Shown: positions 11,771-25,040 of the stretch, piece by piece
Layout: every line of letters begins with the position of its first letter
Numbering within the stretch: the first letter of the stretch is position 1
Origin: Camelus bactrianus
Lineage: Eukaryota > Chordata > Mammalia > Artiodactyla > Camelidae
Length of the DNA: 64,000 nt
Direction of reading: 5' to 3'
NCBI RefSeq assembly: GCF_048773025.1
Contig: NC_133564.1
Coordinates: 36,156,645-36,220,644, forward strand
Made by a program: the position numbers and the translations under genes
Notes under the pieces: model-generated
The model's input: the letters and a program-made list of their open reading frames with translations, nothing else
Databases searched by the model: none
What the model was told of the DNA's origin: nothing

Positions 11771-11885
11771 TCTCTGTGCCTCAGTGGCCTTACCTGCGGG
11801 TGGGGAAGATAATAACAGTGCTTCCCTCAGAGGGGCTTGTGAGGGGAGAGTGAGGAGCACAAAGGGAGGACTTACATGAAATGCT
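11771..11885 (+). repeat. MIR relic
   Basis: The order 'tctgtgcctcagtggcctta', then a GA-rich 'ggggaagataataacagtg' and 'cttgtgaggggagagtgagg', is the MIR core and tail on the plus strand. Confidence 0.6.
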
Positions 11886-12218
11886 CATGAATGACAAAAT
11901 TTAGTGCTCTCAGCCTGGTGAGGCCTCAGGGGCCGAGATGGCCGAACAGAGCAGTCCTAGCCGGAGCTCGATCCGTGTTGGCAGCTGTTATGATCAGTAT
12001 CACCACTGTGGGTTATCAGGCAGTTTTAAGACTTGGTAATAGGAATTCATGAATAATGTTAAAAGATTAGACAACTCAGATCCGGTTTACATAGTTCTCA
12101 AGATTTCCTATGAGAAATGGATATTTTTCCCCCATCTTTAATCTGATTTGAGTTTCTAAAAAAATTCTGCATTCCTCCATCTTTTTTATTTAATTCTCCA
12201 TTTCTTGAAAAAAAAGTC

Positions 12219-12305
12219 TTTAAATGGAGTTACTGGTGTCTGAACTGAGGTTCTCATGCATGCTGAGCACATACTCTCTCAAGTGAGGTATAATCTCCAC
12301 CCTGA
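12219..12305 (-). repeat. Degraded vic-1-type SINE
   Basis: The tract 'ctcatgcatgctgagcacat' followed by 'ctcaagtgaggtataatctc' aligns by eye with the reversed tRNA head of the SINE at 690-820, with many differences, so it is an older copy. Confidence 0.6.
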
Positions 12306-12604
12306 TTTTTTTTAAACTTTTCTTTCTTAGTATTCAGAGGTTAGAGGCCTCTAATTCTTTTTCTGGAGACATGTCCATGAACCTGTAAATCTATAATTAG
12401 TGGACAAAATTTGGTTTATGAAAAAATTCTATAAAACTTTCTGCAATCCATTCAAAAGGAAATGCTCATTGACATAAAATGTTTCTCCTTTATGGTGATT
12501 TCTAATTTTTTGTCTGCCTTAACTTATTAAAAGTAATCCTCATCATCATAATGACCAAGCTTGCTCTGAGTGGACACCTCCCTAAGGCTAAAATGCTTTC
12601 CTCA

Positions 12605-12752
12605 TGTTTTACCTCATAGCAGGTGTTTAAGGGTAGGTATCAGTGTCTCCTTTTTTGCAGCTGAGGGATTGAGATATGGGGCAGCTTGTCCAAAATCTCA
12701 CACAGCTGGCGCTGGCAGACTCAGGGCTGGAACCCAGGCTGCACAGGATGCT
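12605..12752 (-). repeat. MIR relic
   Basis: Reverse-complement MIR order: 'gcagctgagggattgagata', 'tgtccaaaatctcacacagc', 'gggctggaacccaggctgc'. Confidence 0.65.
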
Positions 12753-14720
12753 TTCTCAATGGCTCCTCTGATCAGCCCCGTGTTGAGTGGTTTCCCGAAC
12801 TCCTGTGAGTCCATAAATGAACGATTTTAGTGGTCTCAGTTTGATGAAGCCTTCAAAGGAGAGACACCAGTGAGAATGTGAGACAGAGTGGCATAAATTG
12901 AAATTGTACGTTTTCACAAATGTTGCATTCTCAGGCAATGAATTAAAAAGTTTATTTTTTTTTATTTTAGTGCCCTATAAACACTAAAACAAAACATTAA
13001 AAATGATTATAGTGTAAAATAGGAGTGGGCTTTGAAAGTCCAACCATTGCTAATGATGTTGCTTGTTTTTCTCTAGTGGTGCTTATTGACAGAAAAATTT
13101 ACAAAGACTGAATTGGTTCTATGTAGTCTTAGTATGGAGGAAAGTTTTGTCAGTGAATATTGTAAGTAAAATCTTTACTCTTTTCTTTCCTGATGATGAA
13201 TATGTAAGTTGTTTTCATGGCTTAAGTACATTTCCTCATTTGTGAAATTTGAGTGATGCCGTTTACCTTGTTTGACTGTGAGATGTAGACGCCTTGTATA
13301 CGAAGCACCCAAGAGCTGCTTAGTAAAAATATGCTGTCACAAGGACAGATAGTTTAGAAGGATTAACTCTGAATACTAAAGAGGGTGGCTTGTTTCTGAT
13401 GCATATTCAATATGCATATATATGAATATATGAATATGGCTTAAAGTAACAAGTATTCAGTGTTTTGTGTGTGTGTGCAGTATGAAGGTTTAATGAAATC
13501 TGTATCATTCTAGTGAGACAGGGACTAGTTAAATCACCTTAAGCAGACGGCCTTGAAGATTACTTACACAGAATGTGTTGTTACAACTCAGAATTCATGT
13601 TGCCGTGTAACCATCCACTCAGACATTTAAATTCGTAGAAATCTGACCAGAACTATTAAGTGTAGAAAAATCCACATTGAACATTTTAAGGGAATAAGCT
13701 TCTTTCTTTTGTGATTAAAGAAATTTTGATTTATTTTTCTGCATGCTTAATAGGTTTTAAAATATCAAAACATTGATTTGACATGTCACTTTTTTTAATA
13801 GAATAAAGCTCATGCTGTTTTAATGTGCAAATAAATGTTTTTGTATTTCAATACACCTGTATGATTTCCTGGCTCTTTGAGAAGTATTTTGCAAGATACT
13901 TAGATTACCTACTGTTGGAAAAATACACACGTGACTTTTATGAATAGAGGTCTAGTACAGATCTGTTGGTTTTTGCTACAGTGCATGACATGAGGCCTAG
14001 GAGAGAGAGCTTTGCTGCTGATTGCCGGAAGGACAGATCCCAGATCTCAGTCTCCCCTCCTGTAAAATGAAGTGGCTGGACTGGATTATTTCCTCTTCTA
14101 GGATGAGTTTCCATGAGCCTGTGTCTTTTGTTTATATTCAAGAGTATTAGCAATGTCAGATTAAATACTGAATACCCCTCCCTTCCCCGAAGCAAACTGC
14201 AGTATGTGCTACATAAGCTTTTAGTTATCTGATTCTTGTTTCTGATTCAACAGGCAATTTTTGTGTTGCATCTTTCCCGGCAACCTGGAAGGTCTTTTTA
14301 GCCATAGGAGGCGCTGTTGCACCTTCATACAGTCTTAATTTTCCTGTTTGTAAAAGACTTAACAATTATTTTTTTGCTTTGATTCCTTTGCTTAGTGCTT
14401 CAGAATAGCACAATGTCCATTATGTCTGTCTACCTGGAAAAATTATTCTGCTTATATCTTTGTTTTATTCTGTCACCTCGCTGTGAACATTTCAGACTTG
14501 CTGTGCAAACAATGGCAAAATCGGTCTTTTATTCCGGTGTTAGCAACCAGTGAGCCGGGATTTTATAAAGCAGCTAGAAGCGGCCTCTTGAGCACCATAA
14601 AGCTGAAAAGTGTACTGAGTTCCCTGAGTATTGACCCAGCCGCTGTGTGTCATTTGGTGGGAGGTGATTTTGTACATAGAAGAAGGGGTGTATTGATTTG
14701 ACTTGTGTTTGCATGCACGC

Positions 14721-14875
14721 GCTGCCACTGAGCCACGTGAGCCTGAGTCAGTTTGTTCTGAGTTTCTCCCTCGTCTGTGAGATGGGGATGCTCGTATCTG
14801 CTTTGCAGAATTGTGAGAATTAGAAATTATGTAAATTGTTTAGCACAGTGGGAATGTCAAAGGGCTCATAAAGTT
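14721..14875 (+). repeat. MIR relic
   Basis: Plus-strand MIR order: 'gagtttctccctcgtctgtg', 'agatggggatgctcgtatct' and 'gtttagcacagtgggaatg'. Confidence 0.65.
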
Positions 14876-15689
14876 TAGCTCCTGTTTTGTATGAAGCCAT
14901 CATTTTACAGTCTTTGGCAATTACTAAGAAACAGGAAAATAAGAAAAGCTGGTTTTATATTGAAAGATATTTGAGGAGGTTCCATAGTTCCTATACCCAT
15001 TATTTAGCATCAGCAAAGTCAGGACCGTTACACAGTCGCCCTGAACCAATGTTAAGCCACAGAATTTTTTGGTACTTCATATATATTGGGGCTTAAGTGG
15101 ACCCAATACTTATACCCATGTTTTCTACAGCAGCCAACTGAGAGATGACACAGAAGAACAGACAGGCGATAAATGTCTCCTTTATTACTGATGAAGCCAC
15201 GTTCTCCATAAAATTCAGGGCTGTGGGAAAATGCGTGTCATGATACTGTGTCCCAGAATTATAGACTCAGCAGTCCCAGTTAGCTCTGGGACACAGCGAG
15301 CCTTCCCTTAAGATGATCTGCCCCATCCTGCACAGGGCTTCCCTGCCATGGAGCTAAGCATCCCGGGTGCTTCCGAAGGGTGGCCAACACTGGAGGGAAA
15401 GGAAAGGTTTCATATGCCCTGCTTGTCTCTCCGGACTCACACCTCAATCTGTTATTGGGAAGAGTGCTAGCCGTTGGCCAGGGGTCAGGTGTGTGAAGGG
15501 GGAAGCACTCTCCATGGACCAGAGGAGTGTGGAGGAGGCATCCCTTCTCTCAGTTTAAACAGGTGGTGAGATGCAAGAGAAGTGTGCTCCCCAAGAGTTG
15601 ATAAGAGGGGAAATAAGGATTTCCTTTGGGACTCAGACTAGCCATGAAACACAGAAGATGATTAGTAGGGAGACTTGTAAATCACTTTC

Positions 15690-15915
15690 TTATTAAATTC
15701 ACATTTGTTGAGCACCAAACATGTGCTACATTCTTTTCTGAGCGTTTTACAGAAATGAATCCTTCAATCTTCACAACAAGTGAGTAAGGGAGATTTCATT
15801 GTTATCCCAGGTTTACAATGTGGAAATTGAGGCACGGAGAGAGTAAGTAAGTTGGCCAAGGTCACAGAGCTAGTAAGTGGCAGAGCTGGTATTTAAACCC
15901 TGGCTGTCTGGTTTC
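15690..15915 (-). repeat. MIR (near full length)
   Basis: A clear reversed MIR: 'ttgttgagcaccaaacatgt', 'ggaaattgaggcacggagag', 'ggccaaggtcacagagctag' and 'ggcagagctggtatttaaac'. It is one of the best preserved MIRs in the window. Confidence 0.78.
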
Positions 15916-17351
15916 CAGGCTCCCAGGGATGGGCTTTGGGTGTTTAGAGGTATCTGCATCCCTGGATCTCTGTACCTCTGTGCATCACTTAGCCCAGAAA
16001 GGACAGGGGAAGGAGAGTTACACAGGTGCTCACAGACGTGTCTCAGCCACTGTCCACGGACAGTGCACCGTGATTGGCGTTAAATGTCTTCTGGGCAGCA
16101 GATCTGTTCGTATAACAGAAATTTAGTCCATTGAGTTAATCTAGAAACCCTTCCTGCTCTGCTTCAGTCCATGGTTGCCATGTGACTGCCTGCCCGTGAT
16201 TGGGCCGTTGAGGAGAATCTGTACTCATAGTTGAACTCTGATATTTCAGTCTGGTTCGTAGTTTCACATCTCCTGTTACATTAATAAATTTAATTTCTGG
16301 TTTTCTTGCATCAGTCTCTCATGAGTTTGGTTAATGTGACATCAGTCCATGGGAGCCCAGAGTTGCTGACGGTATATATTCTGAGCACATTGTGGCACTT
16401 CTACCCGTGCGGACCTGGGTGGAAGATTTCCGCCTTCCGCACTGATTTCCCCGAACATCAGGGTCCTCTCCCACCCCCGGATGTGAGGCTGGGAGCTCTC
16501 AGAGTAGGCCAGTCAGAGGCCAAGTCCACCAATCAGAAAATGATGAAGTCCTTGGAAGTGGGTTTAATAGAAAAAAAAGGCTTCCAGGTAGTCCGATGGG
16601 CTGTTCGAGTCCATTTGGTGAAAAGCTATCCACTGTTTCTGGTTGAGCTGCTTCTTTGCTGTTGAAAAGTCTGGATTACATGGAGGGATTTTAAAAAGCA
16701 GAAAGGTGTGATTTCATGTGGTACATCCACACCGGTGAGAAGTCATGGATGACCGCCTGTGTGAGGCATAGAGTCTTACAAACTTCATAAAACAGCTTTA
16801 AAAGCTCTGCCATCTGAGTGCACTTCATATGGGGTCCAATTCATGACTGGGCATGCTGAGAGGGCAAATAATTGATAATGGCCGAAAGGACACGGAGGCA
16901 TCAAAAAGGTCTCAGTCATGTTCCCTGTTTAAAGGATGTGGCACAATGTAATATATTTGAGCTGGGTCTTCACTGAACAGTTTTGAGTGTTTTCTGGGAC
17001 TCCCCAGTGCACCAAGTTTCCGTACAGCTGGGGGTCCCCTCAGTGCAGCTCTGTCAGCGCTCATCCTGGGATGACGTGATGTCACGGGGAGCAGGACGGT
17101 CAGCGTCCCTGGCTCCTCCAAGCTCCGTTTCTTCATCCGCAATGCTGGGTTTCTCTTCGGTGTCTCCTTATTAGGGTTGCTGAGAATCACACTTGATGGT
17201 TGTCAGGGGCGATTTGTGGTTGTCTCTGTGATTGTCATATAGTGAATATTTGATAGAAACTCTTGTTTTTTATTAAAATTATGGCTCGTAGATTGCAGTG
17301 GTTTTTAGTCTGCATTTACTCTTTTTATAAATTTATTCTTATTTTTAAATA

Positions 17352-17456
17352 AGCACTTATTTTTATTTATTTTTATGAAGGTAATGGGGACTGAAGCCAA
17401 CAGATTGTGCATGCTAAGCAGGTGTTCTACAACTGAGTAATACAAACCCTCCTTGT
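17352..17456 (-). repeat. Degraded vic-1-type SINE
   Basis: The sequence 'gtaatggggactgaagccaa' followed by 'gtgcatgctaagcaggtgtt' and 'ctacaactgagtaatacaa' is the reversed tRNA-derived head. A T/A-rich tract lies on the tail side. Confidence 0.7.
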
Positions 17457-20400
17457 CTGAACTTAAAAATAAATATTTCAATACACAAAATAGCTCTTAA
17501 ACACCATCATGGGACCTATTTTCTGTATAGACAATTGAATACATATGCTATTTCAATAAGAATAAATGTTGTTGGGACATACTTTCTGAATCTGTTTATG
17601 TGTTTAAAAACGATCATAGGTAGTGATAAACACGAGTCTTGGATCCACTACTTAGGGTCTGTTTTGACATCATCGAAAATTATATTCTACAGAGAAGGCT
17701 AATTGGGTCTCGTTGATATTTGGATGATTTAGCAGATGATGAAGGCTTTCAAAAGCTGACAGTTTTGTATTTTAAACTAACTACAAAGTTATCTTCTATA
17801 AATTGGAAGTCCTCAGCTTGTGAATTGCGCAGTAATTCAGTGTGTACATGTCTGTGTCTCTGTGAACGTGTGTGTGTGTGTGTGTGATTTCAGGAAGGTA
17901 GAAATAAGTTCCATATAGCCTTCTGATACCTTTCTCTTCCAGTTCAAGTTGTAGGCATATATTTATACAAATAAATTGATACTCTTTTGTCATTTGGCAT
18001 ATTGGTGGGAATAAAAGGTTCTCATACTTGTTTCAGAAGGGTTGGGGAGAATGAGCTTAGAAAATAGGAGGAGATAGAGGCAGGAAGGTTCTTTACACTT
18101 TGTGCAGGATGAGAAACAGTAGCTTTTCTTTTTTCTACTAAAGCAAACTGGCACTGAATTGTAACATACTATTACTCAGAATTGCCTTTCTGATCAGATA
18201 CGAGTGCCTCGGATTTTTCAAGGCAACAAGAATGATGAAATGTGTTTTAGCAGTTATCTTTAAATGTAGTTTTATTTTTTAAGTAAAAGGCTATAGCCTG
18301 TTATTTCTTCCAGCGTTACAAGAAGTTCCCATTGATCCAGGTACATGAAAATTGTGCTTAGTTTCTTCGGGTTATTGTTTTTCTTTTTTTTAAGTGCTTG
18401 TTTCATTGTGGTGTGAATGAATGTTTAAAATTTCTGGATTTTGATGTTTAGAACATGCTGATTTATCAGAACTGTTAAAAACCTGATTGTTGTTTGGTCC
18501 TCGTTTGGTGGGGCAACCTATTGATTTCTGTTGTCTTTTAAAGAGGAAAATGCTTCCTCTAGCCTGTAGATCATTAAGTGAATGGTTTGCAGTGTGCCTT
18601 TAAAATTCTTTGAATGCATTGAGCATGTTTGTCCAGTGAATTTTGAATTGACTCATAGTACTGACTTTGTTTGATTCTGTGGCTTTTGCTCCTCTCCACA
18701 TGAATTTGAATTCTCTGTTGCATTTTGTATACGTGTTCTTAACAGGGGAAGAAATTTTGCATTTTTTACATAGGTGGGTTTTCCTATCCCCTCTGAATGC
18801 CTTCTGTAATTGATACAGCGAAAATCTGTTATTGCAGTGCTTAATTATTTCATAAACTATTTTTTGGCTTAATCAGAAACAATGACAAAGAATGATAATA
18901 AAAAACATGAAAACCTTCCTTCCTTTGAAGAATAGAAATGAGGTGGTCAGGCCCACGCGTGCTTTGTACCTGACACCCTTAATTTCATGTCATTGTGTAT
19001 CATGATTCGGAGATGGAGTTGCTTCATGTTTGTAGATTTTTGTTTTAACATTTGTGTTGAATTCATTCTCTAGGCTGATGTTTCCTGTTGCGTTTGTGGA
19101 AAGTGTAGATCAAGGGAAACAGATGCTACGTTTTGTATTCAGGAGGCCTGAGTTGCTGAAGAGTATAGAGTAGAGGGTGGGCTGAGGAACAGAGTGACAC
19201 TCCCTCACCTCCAGGCTGAATTTGATGAAAAATGAAAACAATTAGGTGCATAGGAATTTATTTGACCAATAGAAGTCAGAGGGCCCAGGCTGTCTAGTTA
19301 TGCGCAATGGAAAGTACTGAATTCACCTGCAGAATTAGGTGATTTACCAAGTAGAAGCAGCTTAGAGCAATCAGAAAAATTAGTTCTATGATGAGATATA
19401 AAAAGAATATAATATCTATTGTTTCTGAAACTTTTCTCCGTTAAGTTGTGTAGAGCTAAAATTAAGTTCCAAGCACCAGGAGTTAAGAGTCTGGGTGGTT
19501 CTGTGGGATAGTTATTCAGGGATGTGTCTAGACCCTGCTGGAATGGCCGAAGCTGGCAGGAAAAGACCCAGAGCCAGGATTTGTCATCCTAGGGTGTTCT
19601 CCATAATGGTTGCATGTGATAGCCCATGATTGGGTTAACAAATTTAACAGACACCAGACGCACGTCAACTTTAAGAAGAAAAAGTGTGCTTAGTAACTGC
19701 TTTCAAGCAATCACCTGTGCATCCTCACTCCTGTCTCCTTGCCATAAAAAGCAGAGACAATGCCTTGCTTGCATATTTGAGGTTTTAGATAGCACTCTGT
19801 TCATTGCACAGCAATGACCCAGGCCCTCAGCTATAAATGCTGGTCGTGCGTGCTGTTAGATAGTCTATTATCCCCAAAACACGGACCTGGCTGGACTGGT
19901 GTTCTGCTTTGTAATGAATATCTAAAGAATTTATCTTGTTCCCCTCTCCCCATGACTCCCCTAAAGGTAAACTAAGCCTTTTTACTCATTGTGGATTCTA
20001 CAATCTCTGTCTCATCCTGTCTTTCCCCAAGTTCCTGTTTACTATCACACAACTGTTAAAGACTATTTTCTTTGATTATACACAATAAATATGGGAGCAT
20101 TTTAGAGGCTCTTGGAGTTGGCTCCCTACTCCCTCTCGCTTTCTTTCCTTTTTCCACAGTCTTGAGTCATTCATTCCATGTCGGTAAGACTTATGCCAGC
20201 CAGAACCCACAGTTCCAGGTGAGAAGGATGCAGACTTTATCTCTCCTACCCGAGGGAGAGAGAGAAGAGAATTGAGATCTGCTCCCCCGTGGTCCCTTCC
20301 TGCCCCAGGGCCACTCCAGTTCACCTGCAGCCTTCTGGCCTCTGCTCTCAGGGCCTCTGTCCCAAGACTGACATCAGCCTTTTTTTCCCTTGTCAATATT

Positions 20401-20989
20401 TCCTGTGCCTTTCAGACGTTGGTCTCTTCTCTGCAATTCCACCCTGGCAGATATGATGGTGGTCAGCGTGCTGGTGGGCAGTCATTTGGGGACTCCCAGG
20501 AGCCATTCTGATTCTCCTGAGTCTCTCATTCGGGGTTACAAAACTGTCGAGAACCGGAGGAAGCCCATTCACGTGAGGTCAACACAGTATTACATCACTT
20601 TCATTTTATTTTTGAATTTTCAGTGGAGAAATTATTTGTAACAAACTGTTCCAGATTTTCGGCCGCCTACTTTCCTCACCACTATTACCTTGTTGGCTCT
20701 GGTGCTTGTTTAAAGAACCAGGTTTCTTCTCTGGTCATTTCTAGCAGCTGGGCTTGCCGAATCCTTGATCTGCATTTGAAGCAGAATGCTTCTTCGTGAT
20801 GTCAAACTGATTTTCCTTGTCATGTCTTAATATTTTGTGTACACTCAGCAACTGTTTCAAGTGAAATGCTCTTGTCCAATTTCGGTTAACTCACATTTGC
20901 TGAACTCCTGCTTTCATGCTGAGGTCAGTTTCTTCTTCCTGTAATAAAATTTAGCAATTTGCATTTACTATGGGAAGGTACTGGCCCGA

Positions 20990-22060
20990 GGTGCTCTCGT
21001 TCTTAACAGTTTTAATAACAATTCACCCATTAAAATGTACAGTGGTTTGTACTCTATGCCCAGAATTGTGCATCCCATTCAATCTTAGAACGTTTTCATC
21101 CCCCCAGCAGGAAGCTCCTTATGCATAAGCAGACATCCCCGTCTTCCCCATCCTCCCACAGCCCCAGGGAGCCACTTTTCTCTCTCTGTGGGTTTGCCTC
21201 TGCTGGAAATTTCATGTAAATCGTGTTACTTCATGTAAGTGGAAGCATCTATTGTGACTGACTTCTTTCACCCTGAGTAACGTTTTCAAAATATGTCCAC
21301 GTTGTGGCCTGGGTCAGTACTCTATGCTTTGCTATTGCTGAATAATATTCCTCTGTATGGCTGGGCCCCTCTGTTTACCCATTCATCACGTGATAGGCAT
21401 TTGTGTTGTTTCTGCTTTTTGGCTGTGATGAGTAATGGCACCGTGAATATTCCTGTAGGAGTTTTTATGTGAACATTTGTTTTCAGTTCTCTTACGTGTG
21501 TGCCCAGGAAGCAAAATTGCCTGGTCATTCAGAAACCAAATGTTCAACTCTCTAAGGACCTGCCAGGCATTCTTCCAAAGTGGCCAGTCTGTGTTACATC
21601 CTCAGCAGCAACGGCTGCGACCTCTGCATCTTCTGTGTCCTCATTAGTGCTTGTTACTCTTTTTTTGATTATAACCTATTGTAGTGAGTGTGAAGCGGTT
21701 TCTCCTAGTGGTTTTGACTTGATTTCCCTTACAGCTAATGATATTGAACATCATTCTATGTGCTTATTGGTCATTTGTATATTTTCCTTTATAAATATTT
21801 TTCAGATCCTCTATTCATTTTTTAATTGAGTTGCCTTTTTATTGTTGAGTTGTAGGAGGTTCTTTTTTTTTTTTTTTTTTTTGGTAGATACAAATTCCTT
21901 ATCAGATAAATGATTTGAAAAAATTTCTGCTGTGTGTTGTTTTATCACTTTCTGGATGGTGTCCTTTGAAGCAAAGTTTTAAAATTTGATAAACTCTAAT
22001 TTATCTCTGTTTTCTTTTTCCTTGTGCTTTTGGGGTAATATTTAATATCTGAGGTATTTT
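20990..22060 (-). repeat. Old L1 (L1M-type) 3' part
   Basis: Reading the minus strand, this follows the L1 3' region. Diagnostic plus-strand phrases are 'aattcacccattaaaatgta', 'gctgaataatattcctctgt', 'tgaatattcctgtaggagtt' and 'ttgcctggtcattcagaaac'. The stretch ends in AT-rich sequence. It is heavily diverged and fragmentary, with no reverse-transcriptase frame left. Confidence 0.75.
21863..21882 (+). repeat. Poly-T tract inside the old L1
   Basis: A run of twenty T residues within the L1 fragment. No SINE body was recognised next to it. Confidence 0.8.
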
Positions 22061-24809
22061 ATTTAAACTTTTATATATAAAATAACTTAATTATTAGGAC
22101 CGTTCTAGGAGACGGGTTCTGTTGCTGTCCCCAGTCTATGGATAGGATACTGGGATGCAGAAAATTTCACTGACTTATCAGTGTCAAAGCTACCCAGTGC
22201 TGTGGGAGTTCAGACCCTCATGTTTGTCCCCAGCATCTGTGCTTTTCACCACCATGCTCCACTCCTTCCTGGAATCGTTAATGAAAAGTCTTTACTTTTT
22301 TGATTTCTTGTTAGTTTTTGTTTTTCTCATTGGGGCCTCATCTCCTCATTTTCCTTAAAGAGATCAGTGTAGGTTTATTTTAGGTCTCATGTAGGCAGAA
22401 GCATTGCTATTAGTTAACTTCTTTATTACTCACTCCCCAGTGATGGCTGTTGCTAATTGACCTAATGAAGTCTTGCTTTAGTCTTTCCTTCTCATGACAC
22501 TAACAACAGAGTCATGAGTTACAGAATGCTTAAAGAAGAAAGTACTTGATTGATTTTATTTTGCTACCCAATCAAACCAATCAAATAAAAACCCCAGAGT
22601 TGACACAGACGGTAAGTCCTCCAAAATAGGGTCACTGTCTTCCTTGTGTTTCATTAGTTTGGTCACAGTGTCTGGATAGTGCCTTGCTGTCCAGCAGTTT
22701 TCTTAGGATACAGTGCTCGTGAATCATTGTAAGGACAGAATTTTGACAACAGACTGTGCTGTTCATTTCACGAGGGAAAAGTTAATATAGAAATACTGCT
22801 CAGATCTATTTTAAAATTAAGCTTGGAATTTTGAGAAGTGTTCAAGAAACCATACAAAGATCTTTTTCACTAATTTTAGATCTATCTTAGACACATTATG
22901 GTTACATAGCAGAGTACCTTATCAAGTAGATTTGACAAGAGGTGTGTATTATTGATTATTTGTTTTAGTTGAAATATTCTACCTGGGATAAAATATTCAG
23001 TGCCCATAAATGAACAAATATATTTGTATTTCTATGCAACATGGGAGCAGACTTCATATGTTTCTATATAATATATATGACTGTGTGTTTTAATCTGTCT
23101 TTCAGTGTTTTTATAGTTTTTCAGCAATGTTGTAACTTTAGAATTCTTCTAAGAAAATCACGCCAGATTCTAGTGCAGTTTGTACTGTGTATCCTGTCTT
23201 ATGAATGGGATTGCACTGTCCCCACAGGGAGGAATTTCCTCTTCTATTGAGTTAGTATCAGAGTTAAAGGAACTGTGATTTCTAGGCCTTTGCTCTCCAT
23301 GTGTTTGCAGTTGGCTGTCAATCGCGATTTTCCCTTTCTTGAGTTTTCATTGTTCAATTAGAATTTTTGAAAATAACTATTAATATGTTGCATCGGTCTC
23401 CCTAGAAACTTGATGTGTTTGTGCTTTTCAGTTTTCAATTTATGAAAAATGAAAATACACACTTGTTTTTAAGTAGTCCTTTTTCACTAGATATTTGGTT
23501 ACCTCTTTATAGTTAAAATATTTTTTTCCCAATGAATGAATCGGTGTGCATGTTTTAAAAGATACCTTACTTTTTATTTTTCTTATTGTAACACTTGTAG
23601 TCATTGTAGAGAATTTAGAAAATACGGATAAACACAGTAATAACTTCACAATGGCCTCTAATCTCACCTAGACATACAGTTGTAAGTTTTGAAATTGAGA
23701 ATTACAAGTCCTCTCACATTGTTCTTCTTTTTCAAGTACGTACTGGTTACTGAGACCCTCGAATTCCCATATGAATTGTAGCAGCAGCTAGTCAGTTTCT
23801 GCAGAGGAGCCCGCAGGAATTGTGATCGAGACCACGTAGAATATACGGATCGTTCTGGGGAGCACTGCCTTTCCAAGAGCGCTGTCTTCTGATCCAGCAA
23901 TGTGCGTGGATTGTCTGTCCTGGTATTTAGGTTTTGTTTAATTTTTTTTTTAACAATGCTTTGAGTTTACAGAGTTATTTTACATTTTTTTTTTTTTTTG
24001 CCTTTATACTGAGGACAAGTGTGCCAGGTACCGGGATCAGAAGTGTATTTGAGCCCCGCAACTTGCTGCCACCATGGTCGCTGCGCTCTTGCTTCACCCG
24101 CTCTACAATCTTGCACAGAATAGGACCTCAGTAACTCTCTCTCTCGAATGATTATATGCTTGCTGGATGATGCTTGAGAGTCCGTGTGATGATTTATTTT
24201 CCCCAGCCTTTCCCCACTTCTTTACTATGCCCTTTCTCTTCCTTTCCTCCAGCCTGGGTTTCAGTTTACATGTGGCATTGATTTTTCTTGTCTGTAGACA
24301 CTTCCTTTCACTGGTTCACGATAATTTTACATGTGGGCTGTGGAAACTTGCTAGATGTCAAGAAAGAGCCAATCCATTGCATGCTAGTATTTTTAGAGTG
24401 CATTATTGTTTTATCGATTGAAATTAAATCAGGGTGACCCCCTGAGCCCTCCCGTGAGCTGTTTTTGCCTTCCTACAGGTGATAATGCTCTGGTTGCTGA
24501 ATGTGCCCTTTCCCCAGACTTGGTTTTGGAGTTAAGTCACCATCAGTGGAGCCCTCTCTTTAAAAGATGAAGAAAACATTTGCTCCTTCTCCCTGGTTGG
24601 GGACTTGGATGAGATGAGGTAACAGATAAAGAATGGAGCCCCACCTCATTCTAACACCCGCTCGTTCCGTTCCTTTCTCCACGGAAAAAGAGTACAATTC
24701 AACATTATAAAGATTGATTGTGAGCAAATGAAATAGACAGGACAACCGATCATTTATTAAATATACTTTCATGCCAGAAACAAATGTATTATACACACAA
24801 AAAGCACAC

Positions 24810-25040
24810 AAAGCACGGTAGTACCGTGATTACAAACGTGGGTACGAGTTCGAGTCCTGCTCTGGAGTGACCAGTCCTGTGAGATGGAGAACTGGTAGGT
24901 CGGCTTAGCCTCTCCCGGGCTTGTTTTCTGTCCTGCAGAGATGGGGCTCGCTAAGCGTCCCTCCCCCGTAGAGGTGCTGTAGTGTGCAAATGATGCGCGT
25001 GGGCAGCCCGAGCACTGCTGCTCGTTCCTCGTAAGTGCAG
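24810..25040 (+). repeat. MIR relic, CpG-rich
   Basis: The order 'gtgattacaaacgtgggtac', 'cgagtcctgctctggagtga', 'gagatggggctcgctaagcg' and 'gtgcaaatgatgcgcgtggg' fits MIR on the plus strand, with unusual retention of CpG for such an old element. Confidence 0.58.
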
